NCBI RefSeq assembly: GCF_000430765.1
Contig: NZ_KE387240.1
Span: 96,952-160,951, forward strand
Length of the DNA stretch: 64,000 nt
DNA from: Peribacillus kribbensis DSM 17871
GTDB lineage: Bacteria > Bacillota > Bacilli > Bacillales > DSM-1321
Direction: 5' to 3'
The position numbers and the translations under genes were made by a program. Below the pieces are notes generated by a model. It saw nothing but the letters and a program-made list of their open reading frames with translations, did no database searches and was not told the DNA's origin. Position 1 is the stretch's first letter. Each line of letters starts with the position of its first letter. Positions 9,524 through 17,132 of the stretch are shown here, in pieces.

Positions 9524-9553
9524 GGAAGGTTTAAACAGACCTTCCTTTTTTTT
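9524..9553 (+). terminator. Rho-independent terminator upstream of sigX
   Basis: Stem GGAAGGT/ACCTTCC with an 8-base loop, followed by eight T. It insulates sigX from resE transcription. Confidence 0.85.
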
Positions 9554-9576
9554 CTATATAAATGATATAGTAAGAA

Positions 9577-9603
9577 TGTAACTTTTAGCGGGGTATTTCC
9601 GAC
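9577..9603 (+). promoter_or_regulatory. Autoregulatory ECF (SigX-type) promoter of sigX
   Basis: TGTAAC (9577-9582), a 17-base spacer, then CGAC (9600-9603). This is the known SigX recognition pattern and spacing, 27 bases upstream of the sigX start, so sigX probably drives its own operon. Confidence 0.75.
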
Positions 9604-9629
9604 TAATTGATTGAGCGGAGGTGGGGGAA

Positions 9630-10169
9630 GTGGACTCCGTTTTCCATAGGATATATGAGGAGCATCACAAGGATTTATTCCAATTCTTATTCTATATGGT
9701 AAACAACCGGCAGACCGCGGAGGATTTAGTACAGGAAGTGTACATACGCGTCTATAAATCTCATCATACATTTCAAGGGAAAAGCGCGGAAAAAACCTGG
9801 CTGTATTCTATAGCCAGAAATACGGCCATTGACCATTTCAGGAAACAAAAAAGCTGGAAGCAGAGAATCATGGACAACTTTGACTGGGGGAAGCATGAGA
9901 TAAGAGATGATCACCCGCTTCCGGAGGAATTGGTAATGGAGCAGGAAGAGCTGAGCTCCATCTATCACTGCCTTGATTCCTGCACAGTGGATCAAAAGAC
10001 GGTCATTATATTGAGGTATATCCAGGATTTAAGCATTGCCGAAACCGCCGGTGTTTTGAACTGGTCAGAAAGCAAGGTAAAGACCACCCAGCATCGTGCT
10101 CTAAAACAGCTGAAAAAAATGATGAATGTTCAAAAAGAGAAAGGAGGTGTGCGTATTGAGAAGATCTAA
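9630..10169 (+). CDS. sigX: RNA polymerase ECF sigma factor SigX
   Basis: Group 4 (ECF) sigma factor of about 179 residues; in B. subtilis SigX controls cell-surface charge modification and peptide-antibiotic resistance. Region 2 is QFLFYMVNNRQTAEDLVQEV and RKTWLY-like KTWLYSIARNTAIDHFRKQ; region 4 is the helix-turn-helix SIAETAGVLNWSESKVKTTQ. GTG 9630 is preferred because GGAGGTG starts at 9617; GTG 9621 in frame lies inside that ribosome site. The end overlaps the rsiX start by 14 bases, typical for a sigma/anti-sigma pair. Confidence 0.93.
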   Translation: MDSVFHRIYEEHHKDLFQFLFYMVNNRQTAEDLVQEVYIRVYKSHHTFQGKSAEKTWLYSIARNTAIDHFRKQKSWKQRIMDNFDWGKHEIRDDHPLPEELVMEQEELSSIYHCLDSCTVDQKTVIILRYIQDLSIAETAGVLNWSESKVKTTQHRALKQLKKMMNVQKEKGGVRIEKI

Positions 10170-11430
10170 TTACAGTGAACAGGAAATTGAAGAGCTGCTG
10201 AGAAACTTACCATCAGTTACAGATACCCGTCCCAAGGCAGATATCTATCAGAATATGCAATTGGCTGCAGATAAACGCAGAAGTCCTATAAGATGGATTC
10301 CAATCGCGGCTTGTGCTGCTGTAATTGTATTGTTTTCAATATTGGCCGCTTCCTTTCGAATGAATCTTAACTCTGAACATAAAGTAAAGGTAAAAGACAG
10401 AAATGCTGTTTATCAATCTAATTCGGAATGGGATAAAAAAGCAGGATCAACCGTGAAGCCTGAAAACGCGGGCAAAAAAGAAACAGAAAAGGAGACCGGA
10501 AGCACTCCTCCGGCAGCTGAAGATAAAAAGCAGGAGGAGGCGCCTGCACCTTCAGACGATAAGGCGGAAACCATTGAAGGGAAACCGGGCACTGAAGAAA
10601 ATAAGGTGTTGAACGCACCGCTCAAAAGCAGCCTCGCCTTTTCGAAGGAAGGCGAAAGCCATTCGTATATAACGATTTCTGTACCAGATCCAAATCTCCA
10701 ATACTTCATCCCGCTGTCCTTTGATACAGATAAGACTGATAAGCAGGGACAACTGGAAGCTGTTGAGGAAAAAATGAAATCCATGAATGAGGAAAGCTAT
10801 GGCCTATCCAATTACTATCCGCTGAATCTTGGTTTCTCATTAGGGAATGAGGAAGGCACCGTCAATGTGGATTTTGCTGATAAAAGCTCTTATAACAATA
10901 GCTATGAATCGGGGCTCTTAAATGCCCTTGAGGATACATTCAGATATCTCGGTTATACAAAAATCACCTTCTCCACTGAAGGGAAGCCGGGGATTGAACT
11001 TTCAGATACAGGGGCGATGCAGGAGGCTCAGCTCCTGCCGCCGAAGCGATCGTTCTTGATTTATCAAAGCTCTCCTGAACATCCTAAATTTATTGTCCCT
11101 AATGTTAATTCATCGGCAGAAACCATTCAGGATGCTTTAAAGGAGATGCAGAACTTTGAAGCAAATAATTCTGCAGCAGCCTCCATTCCATCAGACTGGA
11201 AAATAGAGACTGCGGCCGAACGGGACGGCGTCCTTGTGGTAACCTTTTCTCCTGGGACTCTCATGGCCGAGAATGAAAATGCGCTTTTGGCCATTGAAGC
11301 GATTTTATTGACTGCTAAGGACTTCGGACTGAAAGCTGTGAAATTCGAAAATGCCCCGCTGGAAAAACTGGGACGATATGATTTAACAAAGGAAATAGAA
11401 GTCCCTTCAGCACCTAACGTTGTAGAATAA
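10156..11430 (+). CDS. rsiX: Anti-sigma-X factor RsiX
   Basis: Membrane-spanning anti-sigma factor that holds SigX at the membrane. The start is TTG 10156 (MRRSNYSEQEIEELL), eight bases after AAAGGAGGTG; an ATG ten codons upstream lies inside sigX without a ribosome site. There is an N-terminal cytoplasmic sigma-binding segment, one transmembrane helix (about 47-67), then a Lys/Glu/Pro-rich low-complexity linker (about 80-150) and an extracytoplasmic domain. At 424 residues it is longer than the B. subtilis protein as I recall it (about 370), apparently because of the linker. Confidence 0.9.
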   Translation: MRRSNYSEQEIEELLRNLPSVTDTRPKADIYQNMQLAADKRRSPIRWIPIAACAAVIVLFSILAASFRMNLNSEHKVKVKDRNAVYQSNSEWDKKAGSTVKPENAGKKETEKETGSTPPAAEDKKQEEAPAPSDDKAETIEGKPGTEENKVLNAPLKSSLAFSKEGESHSYITISVPDPNLQYFIPLSFDTDKTDKQGQLEAVEEKMKSMNEESYGLSNYYPLNLGFSLGNEEGTVNVDFADKSSYNNSYESGLLNALEDTFRYLGYTKITFSTEGKPGIELSDTGAMQEAQLLPPKRSFLIYQSSPEHPKFIVPNVNSSAETIQDALKEMQNFEANNSAAASIPSDWKIETAAERDGVLVVTFSPGTLMAENENALLAIEAILLTAKDFGLKAVKFENAPLEKLGRYDLTKEIEVPSAPNVVE

Positions 11431-11433
11431 TGC

Positions 11434-11456
11434 CATTCTATTTTTATTATAGAATG
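11434..11456 (+). terminator. Hairpin after rsiX
   Basis: Perfect 8-bp arms CATTCTAT/ATAGAATG with a 7-base T-rich loop, directly after the rsiX stop. No T-run follows, so it may be a 3'-end stabiliser or a weak terminator. Nothing else convincing is seen before the next gene at 11620. Confidence 0.4.
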
Positions 11457-11619
11457 TTGAAAATGAGAAATCTGATGGAGAGGCAGCCGGTCTTAGAACA
11501 GGGATTCAGGATATTATGTTCTGGATCCCTTATTTTATCGAGCCAAACCATTTCCTGTTCTGCCCTAAAGGATGAATTCATAAAATATAGATGGATATTT
11601 GAGATGCAAGGAGGATTTT

Positions 11620-11793
11620 ATGCTGGATTATGGAAAAAGATTTTTGATTGTACTGTTAGTGGGAATCTGCATCAGTCTGCTGTTTATTGGAGGGCGGCTG
11701 TCGGCTGCTAACGGTATTTTTGAAAGGCCTGGCCTGATTTGGGCCGGGAATCCAGGATTGTCTGCTTTTCCTTTCGGAGAGAACCAGAAATGA
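11620..11793 (+). CDS. Small single-span membrane protein (hypothetical)
   Basis: Not recognised. A 57-residue protein beginning MLDYGKRFLIVLLVGICISL, with one hydrophobic segment (about residues 8-27) and a short Gly/Pro-rich exterior tail. AAGGAGG at 11608-11614 is five bases before ATG 11620, which is the main support for expression; an in-frame ATG at 11599 lies upstream of that site. It sits between rsiX and the PHP phosphatase and could belong to the SigX operon or be independent. Confidence 0.55.
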   Translation: MLDYGKRFLIVLLVGICISLLFIGGRLSAANGIFERPGLIWAGNPGLSAFPFGENQK

Positions 11794-11913
11794 TAGACAG
11801 GCCTAAAAAAAACAGGTAGAAAGGTAAGGGTGAAAATTATAATATTCTGATAGTTTTTACTGGTATTTTCTGATCTCCCCCGTATAATGGAAAGATATAG
11901 GGAGGCATTAAAG

Positions 11914-12744
11914 ATGAGAACAGACTATCATAACCATTTGGAAACAGGCACTTTGACACTCGACTATTTGAAAAAATTCACAGATCGTGCCAGGAAAGAA
12001 GGAATTGACTTTTTTGGCATTTCTGAACATGCCTATCACTTTTATGAAACCGCGGATATTCTTCAAAACGGATGGGTAAATCCCAGAAGATACTACAAAA
12101 TGGAAGACTATACCTCATTGTTTAAACAGGCTTGGGATGCAGGAATTGATGTGAAAATGTCAATCGAGATGGATTATACTCCCGGCAGACACAAAGAAAT
12201 GGAGAAGTTTATTTCCTCCTATGACTTTGATTATGTAATCGGATCTATCCACTGGGTTGGGGATTTTGGGATTGATCTCAAGGAATATCTCCATGAATGG
12301 GAAAAGAGAGATGTCAAGACGGTTTACAAAAAGTACTTTGATCAGGTTGTAACGCTGGCTGAAAGCAATTTATTTGATATCATCGGACATATAGATCTTG
12401 TAAAAATTTTTAACTACATACCAAGCGACGAAGAATTTCTTTTGGAGCAGTATGAAAGGGCGACGGATGCACTAAAGAATTCGAAAACCTGTGTAGAAAT
12501 CAGTACCGCCGGACTCCGGAAACCCGTTGGCAAGATGTATCCTGATCCGGTTCTGCTGAAAATGTGCCGTCAAAAGGGAATCCCGATTGTATTATCATCC
12601 GATGCCCATTTCCCGGAGCATGTTGGTGCAGACTTCGACCAGGCTGAACAGCTTGCAAGGGAAGCAGGATATGACAGCTTAATGACCTTTTCAAAAGGAG
12701 AGCGGAGAGCCGTGCCGCTGGGAGATAAAACCCTAACCATATAA
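11914..12744 (+). CDS. PHP-family histidinol-phosphatase-like protein
   Basis: Metal-dependent phosphoesterase of the PHP superfamily, close to HisJ-type histidinol-phosphatases that hydrolyse histidinol phosphate. Metal-binding motifs are visible in order: YHNHLE (HxH, residues 6-8), ISEHAYH, SIHWVGD, IIGHIDL and SSDAHFPEHVG. ATG 11914 is eight bases after AGGGAGG (11899-11905); an upstream in-frame ATG at 11887 overlaps a TATAAT-like element. The other histidine genes are not here, apart from hisC at 52035. A different phosphoester substrate cannot be excluded. Confidence 0.8.
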   Translation: MRTDYHNHLETGTLTLDYLKKFTDRARKEGIDFFGISEHAYHFYETADILQNGWVNPRRYYKMEDYTSLFKQAWDAGIDVKMSIEMDYTPGRHKEMEKFISSYDFDYVIGSIHWVGDFGIDLKEYLHEWEKRDVKTVYKKYFDQVVTLAESNLFDIIGHIDLVKIFNYIPSDEEFLLEQYERATDALKNSKTCVEISTAGLRKPVGKMYPDPVLLKMCRQKGIPIVLSSDAHFPEHVGADFDQAEQLAREAGYDSLMTFSKGERRAVPLGDKTLTI

Positions 12745-12789
12745 ACGAAAAAACAGAGGGAAATGAAAGTTCCCTCTGTTTTTTCGTTT
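12743..12789. terminator. Bidirectional terminator between PHP gene and serA
   Basis: A perfect 20-bp stem (AAACGAAAAAACAGAGGGAA and its complement) with a 7-base loop. A-run and T-run are on opposite sides, so it terminates both convergent genes. It starts within the stop codon of the PHP gene. Confidence 0.92.
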
Positions 12790-12792
12790 ATT

Positions 12793-14367
12793 TTATAAAT
12801 GGATTGTATGCAAAAATGTGATATCTTCCGATTCGGATAATTTTTCGACTGCCTGGGAAGAGATGGGCTTGTCGAAGGTCAGCGCCATAATCGCCTCGCC
12901 GCCTGCCTGCTTTCTTCCTACCTGCATGGTGGCAATATTTACATCTAAATCTCCAAGTACCTTTCCAACATAGCCGATTACACCCGGTTTATCTGTATGC
13001 TGAATGTATAGAAGATTTCCTTCAGGGCTGAAATCAATATTGAAGCCATTCAAACTCAGGATGCGAGGTCCATAATGATCAATATAAGCTCCACGGATTT
13101 CAAAATTCCGATTCTCTGCTTTTACAGACAGGGAAATGGAATTTGCATAGCCATATGTATTTTCGGAGGATTTTTCACCGATGGTTACGCCCCGTTCTCT
13201 AGCGACCAGAAGTGCATTAACTTCATTCACAGGTGTATCAATCATTCTTTTAAAGAAACCGGCAACGAGCACTTTGGTCAATAGACTTTTTTCAAATTCC
13301 TCCGGAACACCTGCATAGGTGACGGAAAGCTCTAAAACAGCACGTTTCGTTAATTGAGAAGCAAGGGAGCCCATCTGTTTAACCAGCAAATAGAACGGCT
13401 GGATCTTTTGAAAAATTTCCTTAGAAATCGCAGGCAGGTTAATGGAGTTGGATACAGGATTGCCATTCAGATACTGAATCACTTCCTGGGCAACCTGTGA
13501 TGCGACATTCAGCTGTGCTTCCCTTGTTGAAGCTCCAAGATGGGGAGTGACAATCACTTCATCCAATTCGAGAAGCTTATTGGAAAATGGCGGTTCTTCA
13601 ACAAAAACATCGAGAGCAGCCCCTCCTGCATGCTTATTGATAATGGCATTATACAGAGCATCTTCGTCAATGATGCCTCCGCGCGCGCAATTTAAGAAGT
13701 AGACGCCTTTTTTGCATAAACCGATATTTTTCTCATTGATTAATCCCTTCGTCTCTTTTGTGAGGGGAGTATGGACGGTTATGATGTCAGCCTCAGCCAG
13801 TAATTCTTCAAGTGCGGATGCCTTGACATTCAGCTGCTTTGCGCGCTCTTCAGAAAAGAAAGGATCATAGACAAGGACATTCATGCCAAAAACTTTCGCA
13901 CGTTTCGCAAGTTCGGTGCCGATTCTTCCCATGCCTACAATGCCCAGGGTCTTGCCGAAAAGCTCCGTACCTGTAAACGCCGAACGCTTCCATTCCTTAT
14001 TCTTTACAGAAGAATGGGCCTGGGGTATATTCCTGACCAGGGAAGCCATCATGGCAAAGGTATGTTCAGCAGTTGAGATCGTATTCCCATCCGGTGCGTT
14101 TATGACTACAACACCGTGCTTTGTTGCGGCAGTAACATCAATATTGTCAATTCCCACTCCTGCGCGGGCGACAATCTTGATCTTCGGCATGGCCGCAAAC
14201 AGCTCATCTGTTACTTTTGTTTCACTTCTTACCAGAAGTGCATCAATATTCTGTAATTCTTCTCCCGCTTCCTGTACGGATTTTTGAATAACTTCCACAT
14301 TCGGAGCTTCATGCAGAGGGGCTAATCCTTCCGGTTTTATAGCATCTGCGACTAAAATCTTAAACAA
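12793..14367 (-). CDS. serA: D-3-phosphoglycerate dehydrogenase SerA
   Basis: First step of serine synthesis: NAD-dependent oxidation of 3-phosphoglycerate. Order: substrate/NAD domains with GIVGMGRIGTELA and the catalytic motifs LNCARGGIIDEDAL and VTPHLGAST, an intervening ASB domain, and a C-terminal ACT domain beginning near LLYIQHTDKPGVIGYVG. I prefer TTG 14367 (MFKILVAD) because GGTGAT sits five bases before it; ATG 14382 would add five residues but has no ribosome site. It has its own promoter at 14409-14437. Confidence 0.95.
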   Translation of the reverse strand: MFKILVADAIKPEGLAPLHEAPNVEVIQKSVQEAGEELQNIDALLVRSETKVTDELFAAMPKIKIVARAGVGIDNIDVTAATKHGVVVINAPDGNTISTAEHTFAMMASLVRNIPQAHSSVKNKEWKRSAFTGTELFGKTLGIVGMGRIGTELAKRAKVFGMNVLVYDPFFSEERAKQLNVKASALEELLAEADIITVHTPLTKETKGLINEKNIGLCKKGVYFLNCARGGIIDEDALYNAIINKHAGGAALDVFVEEPPFSNKLLELDEVIVTPHLGASTREAQLNVASQVAQEVIQYLNGNPVSNSINLPAISKEIFQKIQPFYLLVKQMGSLASQLTKRAVLELSVTYAGVPEEFEKSLLTKVLVAGFFKRMIDTPVNEVNALLVARERGVTIGEKSSENTYGYANSISLSVKAENRNFEIRGAYIDHYGPRILSLNGFNIDFSPEGNLLYIQHTDKPGVIGYVGKVLGDLDVNIATMQVGRKQAGGEAIMALTFDKPISSQAVEKLSESEDITFLHTIHL

Positions 14368-14408
14368 AATATCACCAGCCATTTCAGTAAAGTCTCAATA
14401 TTCGGTTA

Positions 14409-14437
14409 ATTCTACCTCGCTGAAAAAATATTGTCAA
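14409..14437 (-). promoter_or_regulatory. Promoter of serA
   Basis: On the minus strand: TTGACA (14437-14432), a 17-base spacer and TAGAAT (14414-14409). This is a near-consensus SigA promoter reading toward serA. Confidence 0.8.
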
Positions 14438-14451
14438 ATAAGATAAAAGGA

Positions 14452-14466
14452 GTGAAAGCGCTTAAA
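14452..14466. promoter_or_regulatory. cre-like site between serA and ribU
   Basis: TGAAAGCGCTTAAA resembles the CcpA operator with two mismatches. It lies 14 bases upstream of the serA -35 hexamer. Confidence 0.3.
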
Positions 14467-14536
14467 CTACGCCTGTTCCCGAATATCAAAGGCTTTTAAA
14501 ATATATTGGCTTCCTTATTGTCTTAGGGGTCTTTTA

Positions 14537-14567
14537 CTCTCGAAGTGATTTATCTTCACATCGAGAG
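14537..14567 (+). promoter_or_regulatory. Inverted repeat overlapping the ribU -35 element
   Basis: Arms CTCTCGAAGTGA and TCACATCGAGAG pair with one mismatch around a 7-base loop. The right arm covers most of the -35 hexamer, as an operator would. Confidence 0.45.
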
Positions 14568-14583
14568 AATTATGGTATATAAT
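14555..14583 (+). promoter_or_regulatory. Promoter of the ribU riboswitch transcript
   Basis: TTCACA (14555-14560), a 17-base spacer, TATAAT (14578-14583). Transcription would start about 20 bases before the riboswitch. Confidence 0.8.
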
Positions 14584-14612
14584 GTGTAATGTAATAAGAA
14601 AATTAATAAGTC

Positions 14613-14739
14613 TATCTTCGGGGCAGGGTGAAATTCCCGACCGGCGGTATTGAGCTGAAAGCTCTAAGCCCGCGAGCCTTTTTTGGCAGGATTTGGTGAG
14701 ATTCCAAAGCCGACAGTACAGTCTGGATGGGAGAAGATG
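14613..14739 (+). ncRNA. FMN riboswitch (RFN element)
   Basis: The characteristic RFN core is present: GGGGCAGGGTGAAATTCCCG, then ACCGGCGGT, GAGCTGAAAGCTCT, AGCCCGCGAGC, GATTTGGTGAGATTCC and AAAGCCGACAGT, closed by ATCTTC (14614-14619) and GAAGAT (14733-14738). The RNA binds flavin mononucleotide and represses downstream flavin transport genes. About 150 bases separate it from ribU, leaving room for the expression platform, which I could not define with confidence. Confidence 0.97.
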
Positions 14740-14891
14740 GAGGTTCTAAGACGTTCAAACATGCATTTATCGAACGTTTATTTGAATTTGCCATACAAGT
14801 CCCTTTCCGAATTTTTTTGGAGGGATTTTTTTATGGAATTCAAATGGACCTTTCCTCTTTTTTGGTGATAGACGAAAAGGAGAGAATAGAA

Positions 14892-15476
14892 ATGGCAAAA
14901 ACACAAAAGGTTAAAACAATGGTGGGAATTGGAATGTTCAGCAGCATTTCCTATATCCTAATGCTGCTGAACTTTCCGTTTCCTGGGTTCCCGGGTTTTC
15001 TGCTCGTTGATTTCAGCGATATTCCCGCATTGGTTGCGGCGGTTATCTTTGGTCCGCTTGCCGGTGTACTGGTGGAACTAATTAAAAATACGATTGATTA
15101 CCTTGCGACTGGGGCTGCTACAGGCGTTCCGGTAGGACAAATCGCAAACTTGACAGCCGGGGTTCTGTTCATCCTGCCTTCGTATTATATTTATAAGCGG
15201 ATAAGCTCCAAGAAGGGAATGGTGGCTGGCCTTATTGCTGGAACTGTCCTGATGAGCCTTTTAATGAGTGTTTTAAATTATTATGTTTTCCTGCCAGCGT
15301 ATTCGATTTTCCTGGGTGCGGATATGATGACTTCTGCGCAGACTAAAAAGCTGGTTGTCGGGTCTATATTCCCTTTCAATTTGGTTAAGGGAGCATTGAT
15401 CACCATCGTGTTTATGCTTTTATTTGCAAGGCTGCGCACTTGGCTTGAGAAGCAGGCTATATATAAGAATGTATAA
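14892..15476 (+). CDS. ribU: Riboflavin transporter RibU (ECF transporter S component)
   Basis: Substrate-binding membrane subunit of an energy-coupling-factor transporter for riboflavin (FmnP in B. subtilis). About 194 residues with five to six hydrophobic segments; the motif VDFSDIPALVA followed by GPLAGVLVELIKN is typical of RibU. ATG 14892 follows AAAAGGAGAG; longer in-frame starts lie within the riboswitch and are rejected. The preceding FMN riboswitch confirms the substrate. A bidirectional terminator follows. Confidence 0.95.
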   Translation: MAKTQKVKTMVGIGMFSSISYILMLLNFPFPGFPGFLLVDFSDIPALVAAVIFGPLAGVLVELIKNTIDYLATGAATGVPVGQIANLTAGVLFILPSYYIYKRISSKKGMVAGLIAGTVLMSLLMSVLNYYVFLPAYSIFLGADMMTSAQTKKLVVGSIFPFNLVKGALITIVFMLLFARLRTWLEKQAIYKNV

Positions 15477-15479
15477 ACA

Positions 15480-15514
15480 AAAACCCGCAGGCTTTTCTAT
15501 AGCCTGCGGGTTTT
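15480..15514. terminator. Bidirectional terminator between ribU and fer
   Basis: A perfect 14-bp stem AAAACCCGCAGGCT/AGCCTGCGGGTTTT with a 7-base loop, serving two convergent genes. Confidence 0.92.
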
Positions 15515-15525
15515 ATTTCATGCAT

Positions 15526-15777
<252 letters not shown>

Positions 15778-16070
15778 TTACCCTCCCATTATTAAACACT
15801 ATGTACTGTGTATTTCTTAAAAAACAACAGAAAACATGGTTACTAAAATTCATTGTAAAGCTGTTTTATAAACTTTTCAAGGACAAAAGAATTGTAAGTG
15901 TTTTCATGGATTGCTTGAGAGAACTTAATTTGGCAATAATTTCACCTAAACATCCAGACTGAGGACAGAATGTGACAAAATCCTAAAAGAACTATAAATT
16001 TTCAACACAGTATACCTTAGTATTTGTTAAAATTAAGACAGGTATTAGTAAAACTAAAGCGAGTGATTCT

Positions 16071-17132
16071 GTGATGCATTCCTACATGGAAGGAATAATT
16101 TTATACTGCCTTTCTAAGCTGAACGGCGAGAGGTCTATCTCTGGTCTATACCATCTGTTAAAGGGTAAAAAGTCCTCGCAGACCATCCAGGATGGGCATT
16201 TATTCGGGATCAGCTGTTTTTTTGGGGTTTACCCCTCCATAACCCGGGAAGCACTCCTGGAACTGCAGAAACAGTTTGCGGAACGGGGACTCCTGAATGC
16301 AGTTACTAATAATTATGCGGTAAGTCAGCTTGGCATGAAAGAACTGAGAATATTTTTTGAGAGATATCCGTTACTGGAACACATAAATGGGTGGGAAATA
16401 CAAAATCGTGCAGAAGTGTTCTGGAAAAGGCTGTCTTTGATGATTCAGGCTGTTTCCTATTTAGTCCGCAATGAAAAGGAGTATCTCCCCATTCAAAAGG
16501 ATCAGCAAATCCAAAATTGGGTAAAGCAATATATAAAGAGCTTGAAGGGAAACCGCTTTGAGATTCCTGAGAAGCTTTATGAAGAGCTTTTCGGGCTGTT
16601 AAACGAGGTCAGCGAAAGGGAGCAAAAGGTTTTTATCCTGCGCCTCAGCAGTCCGGTCCGTACGGGTCTGACGTACCGTCAGATTGCCGATGAGCTACAA
16701 ATTGAGGAAAGCTATGGATATTTCTTATTTCTTAATACCCTGCATTATATGGTGGCCGAAGTTTCACGGCATAGAGGCCGCTTTGGATTGCTTGCAGGCA
16801 TGGCAGAGGTGCCGAGGGATTCCGGGAAAGCTGTGACACAGTCCACTTTTGCCACTTATAAGCTGATTCAGTCGGGCCTTACGAAGGAACAGATAGCCGC
16901 AGCAAGAAGATTAAAGGTCAGTACCATAGAAGATCATATGGTGGAATTGGCCTTTATGGATGAAGGCTTTGATATTTCGCCATATCTAAGGCCGGGTCTT
17001 GAAGCAGACATTTTGTCCATAGCACGGTTACACAAGACAAAAAAGTTAAAAGACATCAAAGGAAGACTTGCTGAAGAGGCAAGCTATTTTCAAATCAGGC
17101 TTGTACTTGCCAGATATGGAGAAAACGTATGA
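16071..17132 (+). CDS. ypbB: YpbB, helix-turn-helix protein upstream of the RecQ-type helicase
   Basis: About 353 residues; the known B. subtilis neighbour of recS. The C-terminal part has a helicase-associated helix-turn-helix (around LTKEQIAAARRLKVSTIEDHM), often found next to RecQ helicases. The function is not established. The start is uncertain: GTG 16071, ATG 16074 and ATG 16086 are all in frame and the ribosome site is weak. The stop overlaps the helicase start by 4 bases (ATGA), implying coupled expression and a joint role in DNA unwinding or repair. Confidence 0.85.
   Translation: MMHSYMEGIILYCLSKLNGERSISGLYHLLKGKKSSQTIQDGHLFGISCFFGVYPSITREALLELQKQFAERGLLNAVTNNYAVSQLGMKELRIFFERYPLLEHINGWEIQNRAEVFWKRLSLMIQAVSYLVRNEKEYLPIQKDQQIQNWVKQYIKSLKGNRFEIPEKLYEELFGLLNEVSEREQKVFILRLSSPVRTGLTYRQIADELQIEESYGYFLFLNTLHYMVAEVSRHRGRFGLLAGMAEVPRDSGKAVTQSTFATYKLIQSGLTKEQIAAARRLKVSTIEDHMVELAFMDEGFDISPYLRPGLEADILSIARLHKTKKLKDIKGRLAEEASYFQIRLVLARYGENV

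Noticed and set aside
11430..11711. A 93-codon frame starting at the rsiX stop.
   Set aside because: No ribosome site, begins in a hairpin, and overlaps the better-supported small gene at 11620.
14727..14891. N-terminal extension of ribU from an ATG at 14727.
   Set aside because: The start lies in the FMN riboswitch; ATG 14892 has a good ribosome site and gives the family length.
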